Positions 6,544-15,175 of a stretch of 30,080 nt of DNA are shown here, piece by piece. The notes below the pieces were generated by a model that saw only the letters and a program-made list of their open reading frames with translations, was not told the DNA's origin and searched no databases. The position numbers were made by a program, and so were the translations under genes. Every line of letters begins with the position of its first letter. The stretch's first letter is position 1. The DNA is from Spirochaetaceae bacterium (GTDB lineage: Bacteria > Spirochaetota > Spirochaetia > Treponematales > Breznakiellaceae): NCBI GenBank assembly GCA_031290855.1, contig JAISLM010000104.1, positions 1 through 30,080 on the forward strand, given 5' to 3'.

Positions 6544-8283
6544 ATGTTGATGCGTGATTATCTGGATATTGATGATAACATCAAATCCTACGAAGAGTTA
6601 AAAAGCAAATTTGCGATACGGATACCCGACAATTTCAATTTTGCGTTTGACGTGGTTGACAAGTACGCCGCGCTGGAGCCGGAGCGCCGCGCCCTCGTAT
6701 GGTGCGACGATGCGGGCGAGCGCGTGATATGTTTTGAGCGTCTGGCGAGGGAGACCAACAGGGCGGCGAACTTTTTGACCGCGCTGGGTGTCAGGAAGGG
6801 GGACGCGGTGATGCTGATCCTCCGGCGGCGCTACGAATTTTGGTTTTTTCTGCTGGCCCTGCACAAGATTGGCGCGATAGCCGTGCCCGCTACCAATATG
6901 TTGCTGGAGAAAGATATAGCCTACAGGAACAATGCGGCGGGTATCAGGGTGATCGTTACGCTGGACGACCCGAAGCTTCAGGGCGAGGCGGACAAAGCGC
7001 TGGACGCCTCGCATACGGTGAGGCACCTTGTTACCGTCGGGCCTGAGCGGGCGGGCTGGACGCGCTACGAGGGCGACGGATTTTCAGAGGTCTTTGATAG
7101 GCCGACGGGAGACGGGGCGACGGCTAACGGCGACATAATGTTGCTTTACTTTACGTCCGGAACTTCTGGCAATCCTAAGATGGTGCTGCACAACTTTACT
7201 TACCCGCTCGGCCATATCGTCACTGCGAAGTACTGGCAGAACGTGAAGGACGGGGGGCTTCATCTTACCGTGGCCGAAACCGGCTGGGGCAAGGCGATGT
7301 GGGGCAAGATATACGGGCAGTGGCTGGCCGGCAGCGCGGTGTTCGTCTACGATATGCTTTCTTTCGTGCCGCAAAAACTGCTCGAAAAGATTGAACGCTA
7401 CCGTATAACGACGTTCTGCGCCCCACCGACCGTGTACCGCTACATCGTGAAGACAAACCTGAAGAAGTTTGACCTGTCGTCGCTCGTCTACTGCACTACG
7501 GCGGGCGAGGCGCTCAATCCCGAAGTGTCGAACAAGTTCACGGAGATGACGGGTCTCGTGATACGGGAGGGTTTCGGGCAGACTGAGACTACGCTGATAG
7601 TGGGGACTTTCCCGTGGATGGAGGTCAAGCCTGGTTCGATGGGGCGTCCCGCGCCGGGTTACGATGTCGACGTTGTAGACGTTAATGGCATCTCATGCCC
7701 TGCGGGCAAAGCGGGCGAGATCGTGCTGCGTCTGGAGGCGGGGCGGCCTTTCGGGATGTTTTCGGGCTACTACAACGATGAGGCGCTCTCGAAGCAGGCT
7801 TTTTCGGGCAACATCTACCACACGGGCGATATCGCGACCCGCGACGAGGACGGTTACCTCTGGTTCAGCGGGCGCACGGACGATATGATAAAGAGTTCCG
7901 GTTTCAGGATAAGTCCTTTCGAGGTGGAAAGTGTGCTCCAGCAGCATCCGGCGGTGCTGGAGTGCGCCGTTACCGGCGTCTACCACCCGCATCGCGGGCA
8001 GGTGGTCAAGGCGACTATCGTCGCCGCGCCCGGTTACGAATTGAATCCGGCGCTTGGCCGCGAGATTCAGGACTACGTTAAGCGGGAAACGGCGATATAC
8101 AAGTATCCGCGCATCATTGAATTTGTAGACGAGCTTCCGAAAACGATAAGCGGCAAGATACGTCGTAGCGTTATACGCGCCGAAGAGGCCGCGAAAAACA
8201 TCGGAAACAGGGTTATCGAGATTACGAAAAACATACGCCCTAAGTTAGGCCGTCCGCAGGCCGGGGAAACCGGCGCGCCCTAG
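6544..8283 (+). CDS. AMP-forming acyl-CoA synthetase (medium-chain/aryl type)
   Basis: A 579-residue ANL-superfamily ligase that activates a carboxylic acid to acyl-AMP and then acyl-CoA. The ATP-binding P-loop LYFTSGTSGNPKMVLH is at about 200-215 and REGFGQTETT at about 340. YHTGDIATRDEDGYLWFSGRTDDMIKSSGFRISPFEVE contains the adenylation aspartate and hinge. PKTISGKIRR near the end supplies the catalytic lysine (about 538). Overall it resembles the ACSM and benzoate-CoA ligase branch more than acetyl-CoA synthetase; the acid cannot be assigned. The start is set at 6544, where GGAG lies 6 nt upstream; the frame is open to 6448 without support. It is monocistronic: its TAG shares the tetranucleotide CTAG with the stop of the convergent peptidase gene. 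Confidence 0.9.
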   Translation: MLMRDYLDIDDNIKSYEELKSKFAIRIPDNFNFAFDVVDKYAALEPERRALVWCDDAGERVICFERLARETNRAANFLTALGVRKGDAVMLILRRRYEFWFFLLALHKIGAIAVPATNMLLEKDIAYRNNAAGIRVIVTLDDPKLQGEADKALDASHTVRHLVTVGPERAGWTRYEGDGFSEVFDRPTGDGATANGDIMLLYFTSGTSGNPKMVLHNFTYPLGHIVTAKYWQNVKDGGLHLTVAETGWGKAMWGKIYGQWLAGSAVFVYDMLSFVPQKLLEKIERYRITTFCAPPTVYRYIVKTNLKKFDLSSLVYCTTAGEALNPEVSNKFTEMTGLVIREGFGQTETTLIVGTFPWMEVKPGSMGRPAPGYDVDVVDVNGISCPAGKAGEIVLRLEAGRPFGMFSGYYNDEALSKQAFSGNIYHTGDIATRDEDGYLWFSGRTDDMIKSSGFRISPFEVESVLQQHPAVLECAVTGVYHPHRGQVVKATIVAAPGYELNPALGREIQDYVKRETAIYKYPRIIEFVDELPKTISGKIRRSVIRAEEAAKNIGNRVIEITKNIRPKLGRPQAGETGAP

Positions 8284-9266
8284 TTCATCAGCCTGATCGG
8301 GTTCACGGTCAGGCCGTTTTTGTACACCTGGAAATGGAGGTGGGCGCCCCTGCTTTGGCCGGTATTGCCGACATCGCCTATTACGGCGCCCGTCCTGACA
8401 TAAGCGCCGGTTTCGGTGCGTATCAGGCTCATGTGGCCGTAGAGAGTACGGTAGTTTGAATGGTGCGATATTACTACATAATAGCCGAAGACGTCGTTGT
8501 ATCCCGCGGATATGACCCTGCCCGCCATCGCCGCCTTTATCGGGACGCCGGTATTCGCGCTTATGTCGATTCCGGAATGAAAGCTGCGAAGTCCGGTTAT
8601 CGGGCTTTTGCGGTAGCCGTAGCCCGACGTGATCCGTCCGCGCACCGGCCATATAAACAGATCGCCGTTTATCTCCTGTAGCCGTGTCGAATCGAGTTTT
8701 GCGTTGGGGATAAAGATTTCCGTGCCGGCGTTTACCTTTTCCGAAAACAACTCATTTGCCGTTACGATCGCGGCGGCGTGAACCATGTATTTTTCCGCTA
8801 TCCCGTTCAGCGTCTCGCCCCGAGACACCTTATGCATTATGCCGTCCTGATTCGGTATCAGAAGTTTTTTGCCGACCTGGACGGAGCGCGTGTTTGAAAT
8901 ACCGTTTACGGAGATCAGGGTGTCCTGGTTAAGTCCGAAGTTGGACGATATGAAGCCTATCATATCGCCGGGCTGCACCGTGTACGATGAATAGATCAGC
9001 GTCCGGGGCATCGAAAACTCTTCCGGTTCGGGGATACCTTCGATGAGTCTGTCCTCAAATTCCGAAATTAAGGAAACGATTTGTTCGATCTGTTTCTCGG
9101 AATAATCCATGCCGCCGCGTCCGCCCGCGCCGCCAAACTGCATCACGCTCAGTTTGCTGTGAATCGTTTTTGAAAGGTTTGCGGCGCTTGCGGGAAGATA
9201 ATATAGTACGCAGACTACGGCGAGCGCGCGTACTACGGTTCGCCCTGTATGGAACTTCTCAAACAT
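8280..9266 (-). CDS. Exported LysM-M23 peptidoglycan endopeptidase
   Basis: A 328-residue envelope protein. A hydrophobic segment near residues 11-28 (ALAVVCVLYYLPASA) acts as signal peptide. Two LysM domains follow (about residues 87-125, SYTVQPGDMIGFISSNFGL, and 133-175, MHKVSRGETLNGIAEKYMV). The C-terminal M23 domain begins at GYGYRKSPITG. Its zinc residues are visible in FHSGIDIS (H and D) and GAHLHFQV (HxH). The family hydrolyses peptide cross-links of peptidoglycan and often acts in cell division or as an activator. Some members are inactive scaffolds, but here the zinc ligands are intact. It is the last gene of a five-gene minus-strand operon, 25 nt after the metallo-hydrolase gene. 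A GGGG-type ribosome-binding site lies about 7 nt before the ATG. Confidence 0.92.
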   Translation of the reverse strand: MFEKFHTGRTVVRALAVVCVLYYLPASAANLSKTIHSKLSVMQFGGAGGRGGMDYSEKQIEQIVSLISEFEDRLIEGIPEPEEFSMPRTLIYSSYTVQPGDMIGFISSNFGLNQDTLISVNGISNTRSVQVGKKLLIPNQDGIMHKVSRGETLNGIAEKYMVHAAAIVTANELFSEKVNAGTEIFIPNAKLDSTRLQEINGDLFIWPVRGRITSGYGYRKSPITGLRSFHSGIDISANTGVPIKAAMAGRVISAGYNDVFGYYVVISHHSNYRTLYGHMSLIRTETGAYVRTGAVIGDVGNTGQSRGAHLHFQVYKNGLTVNPIRLMN

Positions 9267-9291
9267 TTTTGTACCCCGGTTAATGAAAACA

Positions 9292-10197
9292 TTATGCCGT
9301 TAAAACCAGCCCTTCTTTTGCCGTAATTATGTTGAGGCCCGAATCATCCTTCAAGTAACGCGCCTCAAGACCGTGTAACGATTCATCCGTCCTTGAAGGT
9401 TCATGATGGTAAGTGATTAAATTTTTTACATCGGCGATTTTTGCGTTTTTTATCGCGCTTTCATACGATGTATGGCCCCAGTTCAGTTTGCCGTTCTGAT
9501 ACTCCTCTTCCGTGTACGCGCTGTCGTAGACAAGAATATCGGCATTTTTGAAAAAATCCGTCAGTTTTTTATTTTCCGTTTCCACACTTTTGCGGCCTTC
9601 GTAATCCGCTTCGGCGCTGTACATCGGATGTGATCTGTCGTCGAAAGGATTCCAAAACGGTTCGTTGTCCGTAACGACCGCTATAGTCTTTCCCCGGTAG
9701 TCGAAACGGTAACCCAGGGTGATCCCCGGATGGTTGAGCGTCTTGCTCGTTACCGTTAAACCCGCGCCCAGATCGAGCGACGTTTCAAGAATGTCTTTGA
9801 ACGTCAGTTTTGCCGCAAATTCCGAAAGATGCACCGGCCAGAAAGGATACTCCGTCATAAGTTCCAGAGCGCGGCGGACCGTAAAGCCGCCCGGCATGAC
9901 GGGCCCGTATATGTGTAAGTCGCTTGTAGGGACAAAGAGAGGCGCGAACATTGGAAAGCCTATAATATGGTCCCAATGGGTGTGCGTGACAAAGATGTCG
10001 GCGTTTATCGGGCCCTTTTTCAGATCGTTTGCCATAAGACTGCCGCCGAGCGCGCGTATGCCGGTACCGAAATCAACTATCACGAGTCTGTCGTCCGCGC
10101 GCAGTTCCAGACACGAAGTGTTACCGCCGAATTCGACGGTTGCCTTGCCGGGGCTTGCGATGGAACCGCGTGTTCCCCAGAAACGTACGGACAGCAT
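9292..10197 (-). CDS. Metallo-beta-lactamase fold hydrolase (PhnP/phosphodiesterase-like)
   Basis: A 301-residue cytoplasmic hydrolase. The start LSVRFWGTRGSIASPG and GGNTSCLEL are typical of the PhnP/RNase Z-like branch of the metallo-beta-lactamase superfamily. THTHWDHIIGFP carries the HxHxDH metal motif, SKTLNHPGITLGYRF the next histidine, and AVVTDNEP the bridging aspartate. ITYHHEPSRTDE supplies the late histidines. Members cleave phosphodiesters, including cyclic nucleotides or cyclic phosphates; the substrate here is unknown. It follows the HDOD gene with a single-nucleotide gap and has GAGAAGG about 8 nt upstream. Pairing of an HDOD protein with a possible nucleotide phosphodiesterase suggests, but does not show, a signalling role. 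Confidence 0.88.
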   Translation of the reverse strand: MLSVRFWGTRGSIASPGKATVEFGGNTSCLELRADDRLVIVDFGTGIRALGGSLMANDLKKGPINADIFVTHTHWDHIIGFPMFAPLFVPTSDLHIYGPVMPGGFTVRRALELMTEYPFWPVHLSEFAAKLTFKDILETSLDLGAGLTVTSKTLNHPGITLGYRFDYRGKTIAVVTDNEPFWNPFDDRSHPMYSAEADYEGRKSVETENKKLTDFFKNADILVYDSAYTEEEYQNGKLNWGHTSYESAIKNAKIADVKNLITYHHEPSRTDESLHGLEARYLKDDSGLNIITAKEGLVLTA

Positions 10198-10198
10198 A

Positions 10199-11047
10199 TC
10201 AGTCCTTCTCCAGGCCGATAAAGGCGGACGCCTTCTTTAATTCGGTACCGAAGGGCTTTTCGATTCCGTCAAGAATGTTTTCGTCAAGCTCCAGCCCCTT
10301 AAGAAGCTCGTCAGGAACGGGTCCGCGTGACCGGGACTTTGCCGTACTCCCGCTTGGGCCCAACTTATCCAAAACCGATACGGCCAGCGCGGTATGGAAC
10401 ACCACATCGCGATGATCACCTGTGTAGTTCCGGTAGTCCGTATGGAAAGCGACGGCGTCACAAAGGACAGGAGGAAAGCCCCAGAGTTTTGCGGTAATCC
10501 GCCCCGCCTCCGCCCGGCTGACGCCGTTACCGTCAAACACCGCCCCGCTTTCTTTGGAAAGAACGAATGCGCCTATGTCGTGCAAAAGGCCCGCACAGTA
10601 GTATTTCTGCGTATCGCCTTCGCTAAGGCCGCGCCTTTTCGCCAGCAACAGGGAAACGATCCCGGCGGAAAGCGAGCGGCGCAGAAAATCCTTCTGCTTT
10701 TTCCTGAACCGCTTACCCGTTTCCCGCGACAGTATCGCCCGCTCCGCCGCCGCGGACACGTTGTTTTTTACCGTATTGACGTTTAGTTTGATGATTATGT
10801 ACGGAATCCCGAAAAAGTCCTGCGGCACTGCGGGAAAAAGTTCATGGTACAAGCCGTAAGTTATGCCTGTAAGCACCGGATCGGCGTTGATTATCGTAAA
10901 AATGTCGTAAGGCGTCGGCGCGCCGCCCTTGCAAAGGGCTTGAAACTTTAAGGCGGTCGGTATCATGACCGGGTAATAATTGAAGAAAAGCCCCCCCCTT
11001 GAGTCTTTGGCGGGTACTGAAACGTCAGCTTCGGTGTTTGTCGTCAT
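10199..11047 (-). CDS. HDOD-domain protein
   Basis: A 282-residue protein with an HDOD domain over most of its length: LCKGGAPTPYDIFTIINADPVL, then YCAGLLHDIGAFVLSKE, then RAEAGRITAKLWGFPPVLCDAVAFHTDY. HDOD proteins resemble HD-GYP and HD hydrolases but usually lack the complete metal site and act as signalling or protein-interaction modules in motility, stress and cell-cycle control. Here LLHDIG keeps one HD pair, but a full HD-GYP motif is absent. Its ATG overlaps the stop of the LamG gene by four bases (ATGA), and the metallo-hydrolase gene follows at once, so translation is probably coupled. The 40 C-terminal residues are not assigned. Confidence 0.85.
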   Translation of the reverse strand: MTTNTEADVSVPAKDSRGGLFFNYYPVMIPTALKFQALCKGGAPTPYDIFTIINADPVLTGITYGLYHELFPAVPQDFFGIPYIIIKLNVNTVKNNVSAAAERAILSRETGKRFRKKQKDFLRRSLSAGIVSLLLAKRRGLSEGDTQKYYCAGLLHDIGAFVLSKESGAVFDGNGVSRAEAGRITAKLWGFPPVLCDAVAFHTDYRNYTGDHRDVVFHTALAVSVLDKLGPSGSTAKSRSRGPVPDELLKGLELDENILDGIEKPFGTELKKASAFIGLEKD

Positions 11048-12738
11048 TCTGTCATCCTAAGCGGGCGAACGGATATTTCGCGTGAATAATCACCGGGCTG
11101 TCCCAAATCATCGTAAGAACTCACAGAAAAGAAGTATAGAACACCGTTTACGAGCTTGTCAATGCTTATCGACAGCCGCTTCCCCGCGTCTATCGGCGAA
11201 GGGCCGGCGGAGGCATCCTCGCCGAAATATTCGCCGGAGGCCACGCCGTAGTAGACGATGTAACCCGCTGCGTTTTCATCCCTGGACGGCTTCCATGACA
11301 GTTCGACACCGCCGTCTTTCACCTTCGCCCCTATGTAGGACGGCGGCGCGGGCGGGGCTTTCCGGGAAAACACGACGCTCAGCTCTTCAAGGTAAGGCGT
11401 CGTCTCCGCGTCACCGCCCGGATAGAAACTCGCCGCGAGTTCTATGTAGCGGCCCCGCACCGTGCCAAGCGGCTCGCCCGGCGTAAAGGTACGCCAAACC
11501 GCGCCGTCCCATGAATAACGAGAATCGGAAGCGCGTATAAAGAACTGTATCTGCGCTCCGCCGGGAAAGTCGAAAGCGCCCGCGTCCCCGGACCTGCTTT
11601 GACGGCTTCCCTTGAACATATTGTACGCGCCTCCGGCGGCGCCGATCCGCAGAACGGTACAGTTCTGCGCGCCCAGGTCTATCGGGACGCTCCGCACCCT
11701 GCCGCTTTGGGGGTAACGGCGCGGCACGGCCTGCTCCACGAAACGTTTGTATATGCGGAAACTGTCGATCATGCCGTTAAAACGCCTGCCCAGGATAAAG
11801 CCGCCGCGCTCTCCGATCACGGGCAGAAAAACATCCCCGCTCCCGCCCCCGCTGCCGGAAGAAGTCGCGTATGCAAGGTCTTCCAAGACCCCGTTCACAA
11901 GGTATTCCATGAGGCCGGTCTCCGCGTCAAAGCGTATCAGGTGATAGCTCCACAGCTTTGGAACAATAGGCGTGAAGGAGACAAGCTTTAGGTCGATACT
12001 GTCGGCGGAACGGTCCTCTTTCGTTTTTTGCGCGAAAAAGAAGTTCTTTATTTCCCATTCGATCCGGTTTTTCGACACGAAGCAGCCAAGACTCTGGTTC
12101 TTGTACGCGCCCGCGCCGCCCGCTTCCACCGAGGCGGTCCAGGACAGCAGCTCCTCGCCGTTCTCCATGCCGCCGGGGTAGAGCCAGAGGCCTATCGAAA
12201 AGTCGCCCAGGTTACGGCCCGCGGAAAAAAGCGCGTCCTCTCCGTCCGCCATTATCACTATCGGGGCGGCGGCGTTTGTCGCCGTATTCAACGCGCCGCC
12301 GAAAATGACCGCGCCGGTCCCGAAACGGGCCAACGCGAAGCCCGCCTTACGGGCCGCCTCCGAAGCCAGCAATGTGTAATGCCCCGTGCTGTCGGAAAAC
12401 GGCGCCGCGCCGTCCTCGTCGAAAGAAAGCGCCATATCGAGAGAAGGGTCATCATGTCTCCTGTCAACGGAGCTGAGCGCTAGAACCCTGTGCGCTCGCA
12501 CGTTAGACAGCTCTGTAACGCCCTCCCTCACGCCGAACTGCCGCCAGCCGGCCTCTCCGCCGAATTTCAGCACCTCCTCGCCCAGGCCGAAGGCGGGCGG
12601 GGCCGACACGAATATCGCGGCGGCAATAAGGAGCAAAGCCCGCAAGAGAGCGGGGGCCGGGAGACATCCGGCGGGACTGTCCGGCTGGAGGAGAGTAGGG
12701 CCCCGTACAGTGACGGACGGCCCGCGATCCCAAAACAT
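11044..12738 (-). CDS. Exported LamG-like / fibronectin type III protein
   Basis: A 564-residue exported protein. LLRALLLIAAAIFVSAPPAFG near residues 28-48 is a signal peptide. The middle (about 60-350) has a concanavalin-like LamG pattern, with ALSFDEDGAAPFSDSTG, DFSIGLWLYPG, YHLIRFDAETGLMEYLVNG and FNGMIDSFRIYKR. The C-terminus is one fibronectin type III domain (VELSWKPSRDENAAGYIVYYG to LYFFSVSSYDDLGQPG). Such proteins bind carbohydrate or other envelope ligands; no enzyme motif is visible. The start is uncertain. ATG at 12738 is listed. A TTG at 12789 directly after the upstream stop would add 17 residues, and GGGGG at about 12752 suits a start near 12741. It is the second gene of the operon. 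Confidence 0.8.
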   Translation of the reverse strand: MFWDRGPSVTVRGPTLLQPDSPAGCLPAPALLRALLLIAAAIFVSAPPAFGLGEEVLKFGGEAGWRQFGVREGVTELSNVRAHRVLALSSVDRRHDDPSLDMALSFDEDGAAPFSDSTGHYTLLASEAARKAGFALARFGTGAVIFGGALNTATNAAAPIVIMADGEDALFSAGRNLGDFSIGLWLYPGGMENGEELLSWTASVEAGGAGAYKNQSLGCFVSKNRIEWEIKNFFFAQKTKEDRSADSIDLKLVSFTPIVPKLWSYHLIRFDAETGLMEYLVNGVLEDLAYATSSGSGGGSGDVFLPVIGERGGFILGRRFNGMIDSFRIYKRFVEQAVPRRYPQSGRVRSVPIDLGAQNCTVLRIGAAGGAYNMFKGSRQSRSGDAGAFDFPGGAQIQFFIRASDSRYSWDGAVWRTFTPGEPLGTVRGRYIELAASFYPGGDAETTPYLEELSVVFSRKAPPAPPSYIGAKVKDGGVELSWKPSRDENAAGYIVYYGVASGEYFGEDASAGPSPIDAGKRLSISIDKLVNGVLYFFSVSSYDDLGQPGDYSREISVRPLRMTE

Positions 12739-12789
12739 CAATATATATTTACCCCCGTTGCGATTGCTTTGTTCATGCCGCGTCAACAA

Positions 12790-13698
12790 TCAGAAACTCT
12801 CTTCCAACGCGCCGGACGGCACTACGAAGGCGACGCGCCCCTCGACCAGCAAGCGCCTGTTCGCTTCCGACGAAAGGATCGTGACGGCGTCCGCCCGGTC
12901 TATCACGGGGTCGGTCGGATTCATGCCGAACACGCCGCGCGCAATGACGCGCAGGGGCCGCTCACCCACAAGGCGCCGCAACTCGTCGCCCAGCCCGGAC
13001 GGATTGTCCCGGAATATGTTTTCGACGCCGGTATAACGCACCATAGCGAAACCGGCTTCCCATTCGGGGCGGGTCATGCTCCTGTCGTATATCAGATTCA
13101 TCTCGGTATCCCAAATCTTCGGGAAAAGGCAGGGCTTCAGGCCGGCGGAAACACTACGACCGTGAACGGGCAGTTCGCCGTCCGCGATCACGATGATGCC
13201 CGTGTAATCCGCCACCGGCACGGGGCCGACAAGCCGATCCATCCGGGCGGCCTCGCGGTGCCCCGCAAGCCGCGAGCCTATGTCCGTCAGGTCTATAGTG
13301 TACGACGAACTGATCCTGCTGAAATCAAGAGAATACCTGGGCGGCCTGCGCTTCGCCCCCCGCGCCAAAGCGTCCACCAGCGAGATCGGAAGCCCGGCGG
13401 AAGCTATCAAATCGGCTATCACAGAGGACGAATCTAGCCTTATCGAAAGGAGGAGAGGCAGCACGCTGTCAAAGTACTCCGAAAAGAGCGCCTCCTCCGC
13501 CTGCGTCCTTCCCGCCGGAAAGTTTATGCCCGTAGCGGACAGGTCCAGGCTGAGTTCCGCGTCGATCCGCATCCTTTCCCAGTCAAGCGTACCCGTGAGG
13601 CCGCACTTCGCCGCCTGCGCCCCCAGCGGAGAACCGAGACAGACGGCCAGCAAAACGAGAGCCGCGCTACCACGCCATATAAACGACAAACCAAACAT
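12790..13698 (-). CDS. Conserved exported protein of unknown function
   Basis: A 302-residue protein with a clear signal peptide (IWRGSAALVLLAVCLGSPLGAQA, cut near 30). It has no family I can name. The mature part is soluble and mixed alpha/beta. It includes DWERMRIDAELSLDLSATG, VADYTGIIVIADGELPVHGR and a C-terminal ARGVFGMNPTDPVIDRADAV, then LLVEGRVAFVV. The tail is reminiscent of LPP20/FlgT-like exported proteins, but this is only an impression. The start has an excellent GGAGGG site about 9 nt upstream. As first gene of the five-gene operon it should carry the promoter; none is convincing. The LamG/FN3 gene follows directly, and both products go to the periplasm or outer envelope. Confidence 0.8.
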   Translation of the reverse strand: MFGLSFIWRGSAALVLLAVCLGSPLGAQAAKCGLTGTLDWERMRIDAELSLDLSATGINFPAGRTQAEEALFSEYFDSVLPLLLSIRLDSSSVIADLIASAGLPISLVDALARGAKRRPPRYSLDFSRISSSYTIDLTDIGSRLAGHREAARMDRLVGPVPVADYTGIIVIADGELPVHGRSVSAGLKPCLFPKIWDTEMNLIYDRSMTRPEWEAGFAMVRYTGVENIFRDNPSGLGDELRRLVGERPLRVIARGVFGMNPTDPVIDRADAVTILSSEANRRLLVEGRVAFVVPSGALEESF

Positions 13699-13834
13699 AT
13701 TTACAGTCCCTCCTACTATATCGGCATCCGCCGTCAGTCACTCCAGTTGCCGGACCGGCGCGGGGAAAGGTACCCGCGACGGGCGCTTGGCGCGAAGAAG
13801 GCCCGGAAAACACAGCCTCCATTCGGGAAGTCTT
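13699..13834. other. Upstream region of the five-gene operon
   Basis: Apart from the ribosome-binding site of the exported-protein gene I see no convincing -35/-10 pair, repeat or small gene here. Confidence 0.3.
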
Positions 13835-14016
13835 TCATCCCGTGACGCCGGATATGCGCGGGAAGGCCTTACGCCGACAGGCTGATTTCAAGGCTGACAA
13901 GGATGCCGCCTTAGGTACCCCGTCATTCAATCTGATCATCGGGCCGCCTTCAAAATCGCTTACGTTGTAAACGCCCGTCACGCCTTCAAGAGCGAAACCC
14001 TCCAGCGATCCGTTTT
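13835..14016 (-). pseudogene. Fragment of an unidentified coding sequence
   Basis: On the minus strand, GSLEGFALEGVTGVYNV, then SDFEGGPMIRLNDG, is open from 14014 down to a TGA at 13835. It lacks a start with a ribosome-binding site. It is preceded in the same frame by a TAA (14015-14017) and then APKGRILELKL. The composition looks like real protein, so it may be the end of a gene broken by a nonsense mutation. I do not recognise the family. It could also be chance, since GC-rich antisense frames are often open. Confidence 0.3.
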
Positions 14017-14073
14017 ACAGCTTGAGTTCTAAAATTCGGCCTTTTGGGGCCCGCGCAAAAGATAATTTTGACC

Positions 14074-14132
14074 AAACCGCGCAGCGGTTTGCCGCGGACT
14101 CTTGACGCTGTTTTGTGGCGGGGAGGTTCATT
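14074..14132. repeat. Palindromic repeat remnant at the methyltransferase 3' end
   Basis: A hairpin AAACCGC-GCA-GCGGTTT (14074-14090) is followed by GGCGGGGAGGTTCATT (14117-14132), the end motif of the dispersed repeat family. On the minus strand this motif reads AATGAACCTCCCCGCC, and its TGA is the stop codon of the methyltransferase gene. Confidence 0.55.
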
Positions 14133-15126
14133 CCGCCGCAGGACGGCATTTTATGCCTTTTCGAATGATTATGCCCAATGACGTGGCGGCATAGTGTTCA
14201 AGCCGCAACCGCAGATGCAGTTCTTGTTTGTATGGAAACTCGTCCACAAAAGTGTCGGCGGGCTGTATTCCCTGCCGGAAATCAAGCGGATAAACATAAT
14301 GTCCCAATCGGTATATCTTTTCCACTATGCCCTCTATATCTTTTTTTCTGAACACATATCCGTAAGGGTCTTCATGGGTATCTTCGTCGGATGATAAATT
14401 GTATTCGGTCGTGTGTACCGCAAGCCCGCCGGGGCGCAGCGTATCAAGGCTGTTGAAGATGAAGTCCGCGCTTTTTTGCGGCCCGCCTATGTGTTCAAGC
14501 GCGCATGACGACCAGATAAAATCGAACTGCCCCGCACCCCGAAGGTCGTCCGGTATCTTGTTCATGTCGATATTGCGGAATGAAACGTTGGCGGCAAAAA
14601 CATCAGGAGGGCATATTCCTTTTTGATTTAACAATTCTATTTTATTCCCTGAATGTTGTTTTGAGCTTTCCCATTTTTTTGCCGCGTCGCTGTCCGTATC
14701 CATGTCGCTTGCGGTAATTTTGCATTCCATGGACGCGAACAAAGCGGGAAGCGGTTCCACGCCGACTCCGAAGCCCAGCCCCCTGCTTCCTGCCGTCAGC
14801 ATATTGTTTTCGAACAATGTCTGCGCAATATATACAAATTCCCACTGTTTCCTGTGAAACCACGGCTTTTCTTTCAGTCTGGCCGTCCAATACTGATAAA
14901 ACGGGAGGCCGAAGAATTCCTGATTACATATTTGAGAAGTGCATGAAAGCGGGCGTTCAAAATCGAATTTTGTATAAATATTTTCAAATATTACATCCTC
15001 TGTTTCTTTTCGTCTTTGTTCCGTGATTTGGGAATGCAAAACCATAACTTTTTCCACAAATTTTTTTTGCTGTTCCAATACGGGATTGAGCAGCTTTTGT
15101 CTAAGTAATTTCAGTAATCCAAACAT
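14128..15126 (-). CDS. SAM-dependent methyltransferase (class I)
   Basis: A 332-residue protein with a Rossmann-type methyltransferase core at about residues 115-250. The SAM-binding motif is AGSRGLGFGVGVEPLPAL, with ITASDMDTDSD as the acidic motif II. FDFIWSSCALEHIGGP is the post-motif common in methyltransferases of glycan clusters, and LRPGGLAVHTTEYNL follows. The N-terminal 100 residues include a probable helical region (KLLNPVLEQQKKFVEKVMVLHSQI). The position next to a GT32 sugar transferase suggests methylation or capping of a surface polysaccharide (inference). AAGGGA precedes the ATG. The gene is 49 nt after the GT32 gene and probably shares its promoter. Its stop codon lies inside a dispersed repeat, so the last residues may not be original. 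Confidence 0.85.
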   Translation of the reverse strand: MFGLLKLLRQKLLNPVLEQQKKFVEKVMVLHSQITEQRRKETEDVIFENIYTKFDFERPLSCTSQICNQEFFGLPFYQYWTARLKEKPWFHRKQWEFVYIAQTLFENNMLTAGSRGLGFGVGVEPLPALFASMECKITASDMDTDSDAAKKWESSKQHSGNKIELLNQKGICPPDVFAANVSFRNIDMNKIPDDLRGAGQFDFIWSSCALEHIGGPQKSADFIFNSLDTLRPGGLAVHTTEYNLSSDEDTHEDPYGYVFRKKDIEGIVEKIYRLGHYVYPLDFRQGIQPADTFVDEFPYKQELHLRLRLEHYAATSLGIIIRKGIKCRPAAE

Positions 15127-15175
15127 ATATTCCCTTTAAGATCCGTTCCGGCAGTTCCCTTGCGGAACAGCCGGG

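Noticed and set aside
13280..13885. Plus-strand open frame of 201 codons
   Set aside because: Mostly antisense to the exported-protein gene, with Arg/Ser-rich shadow composition.
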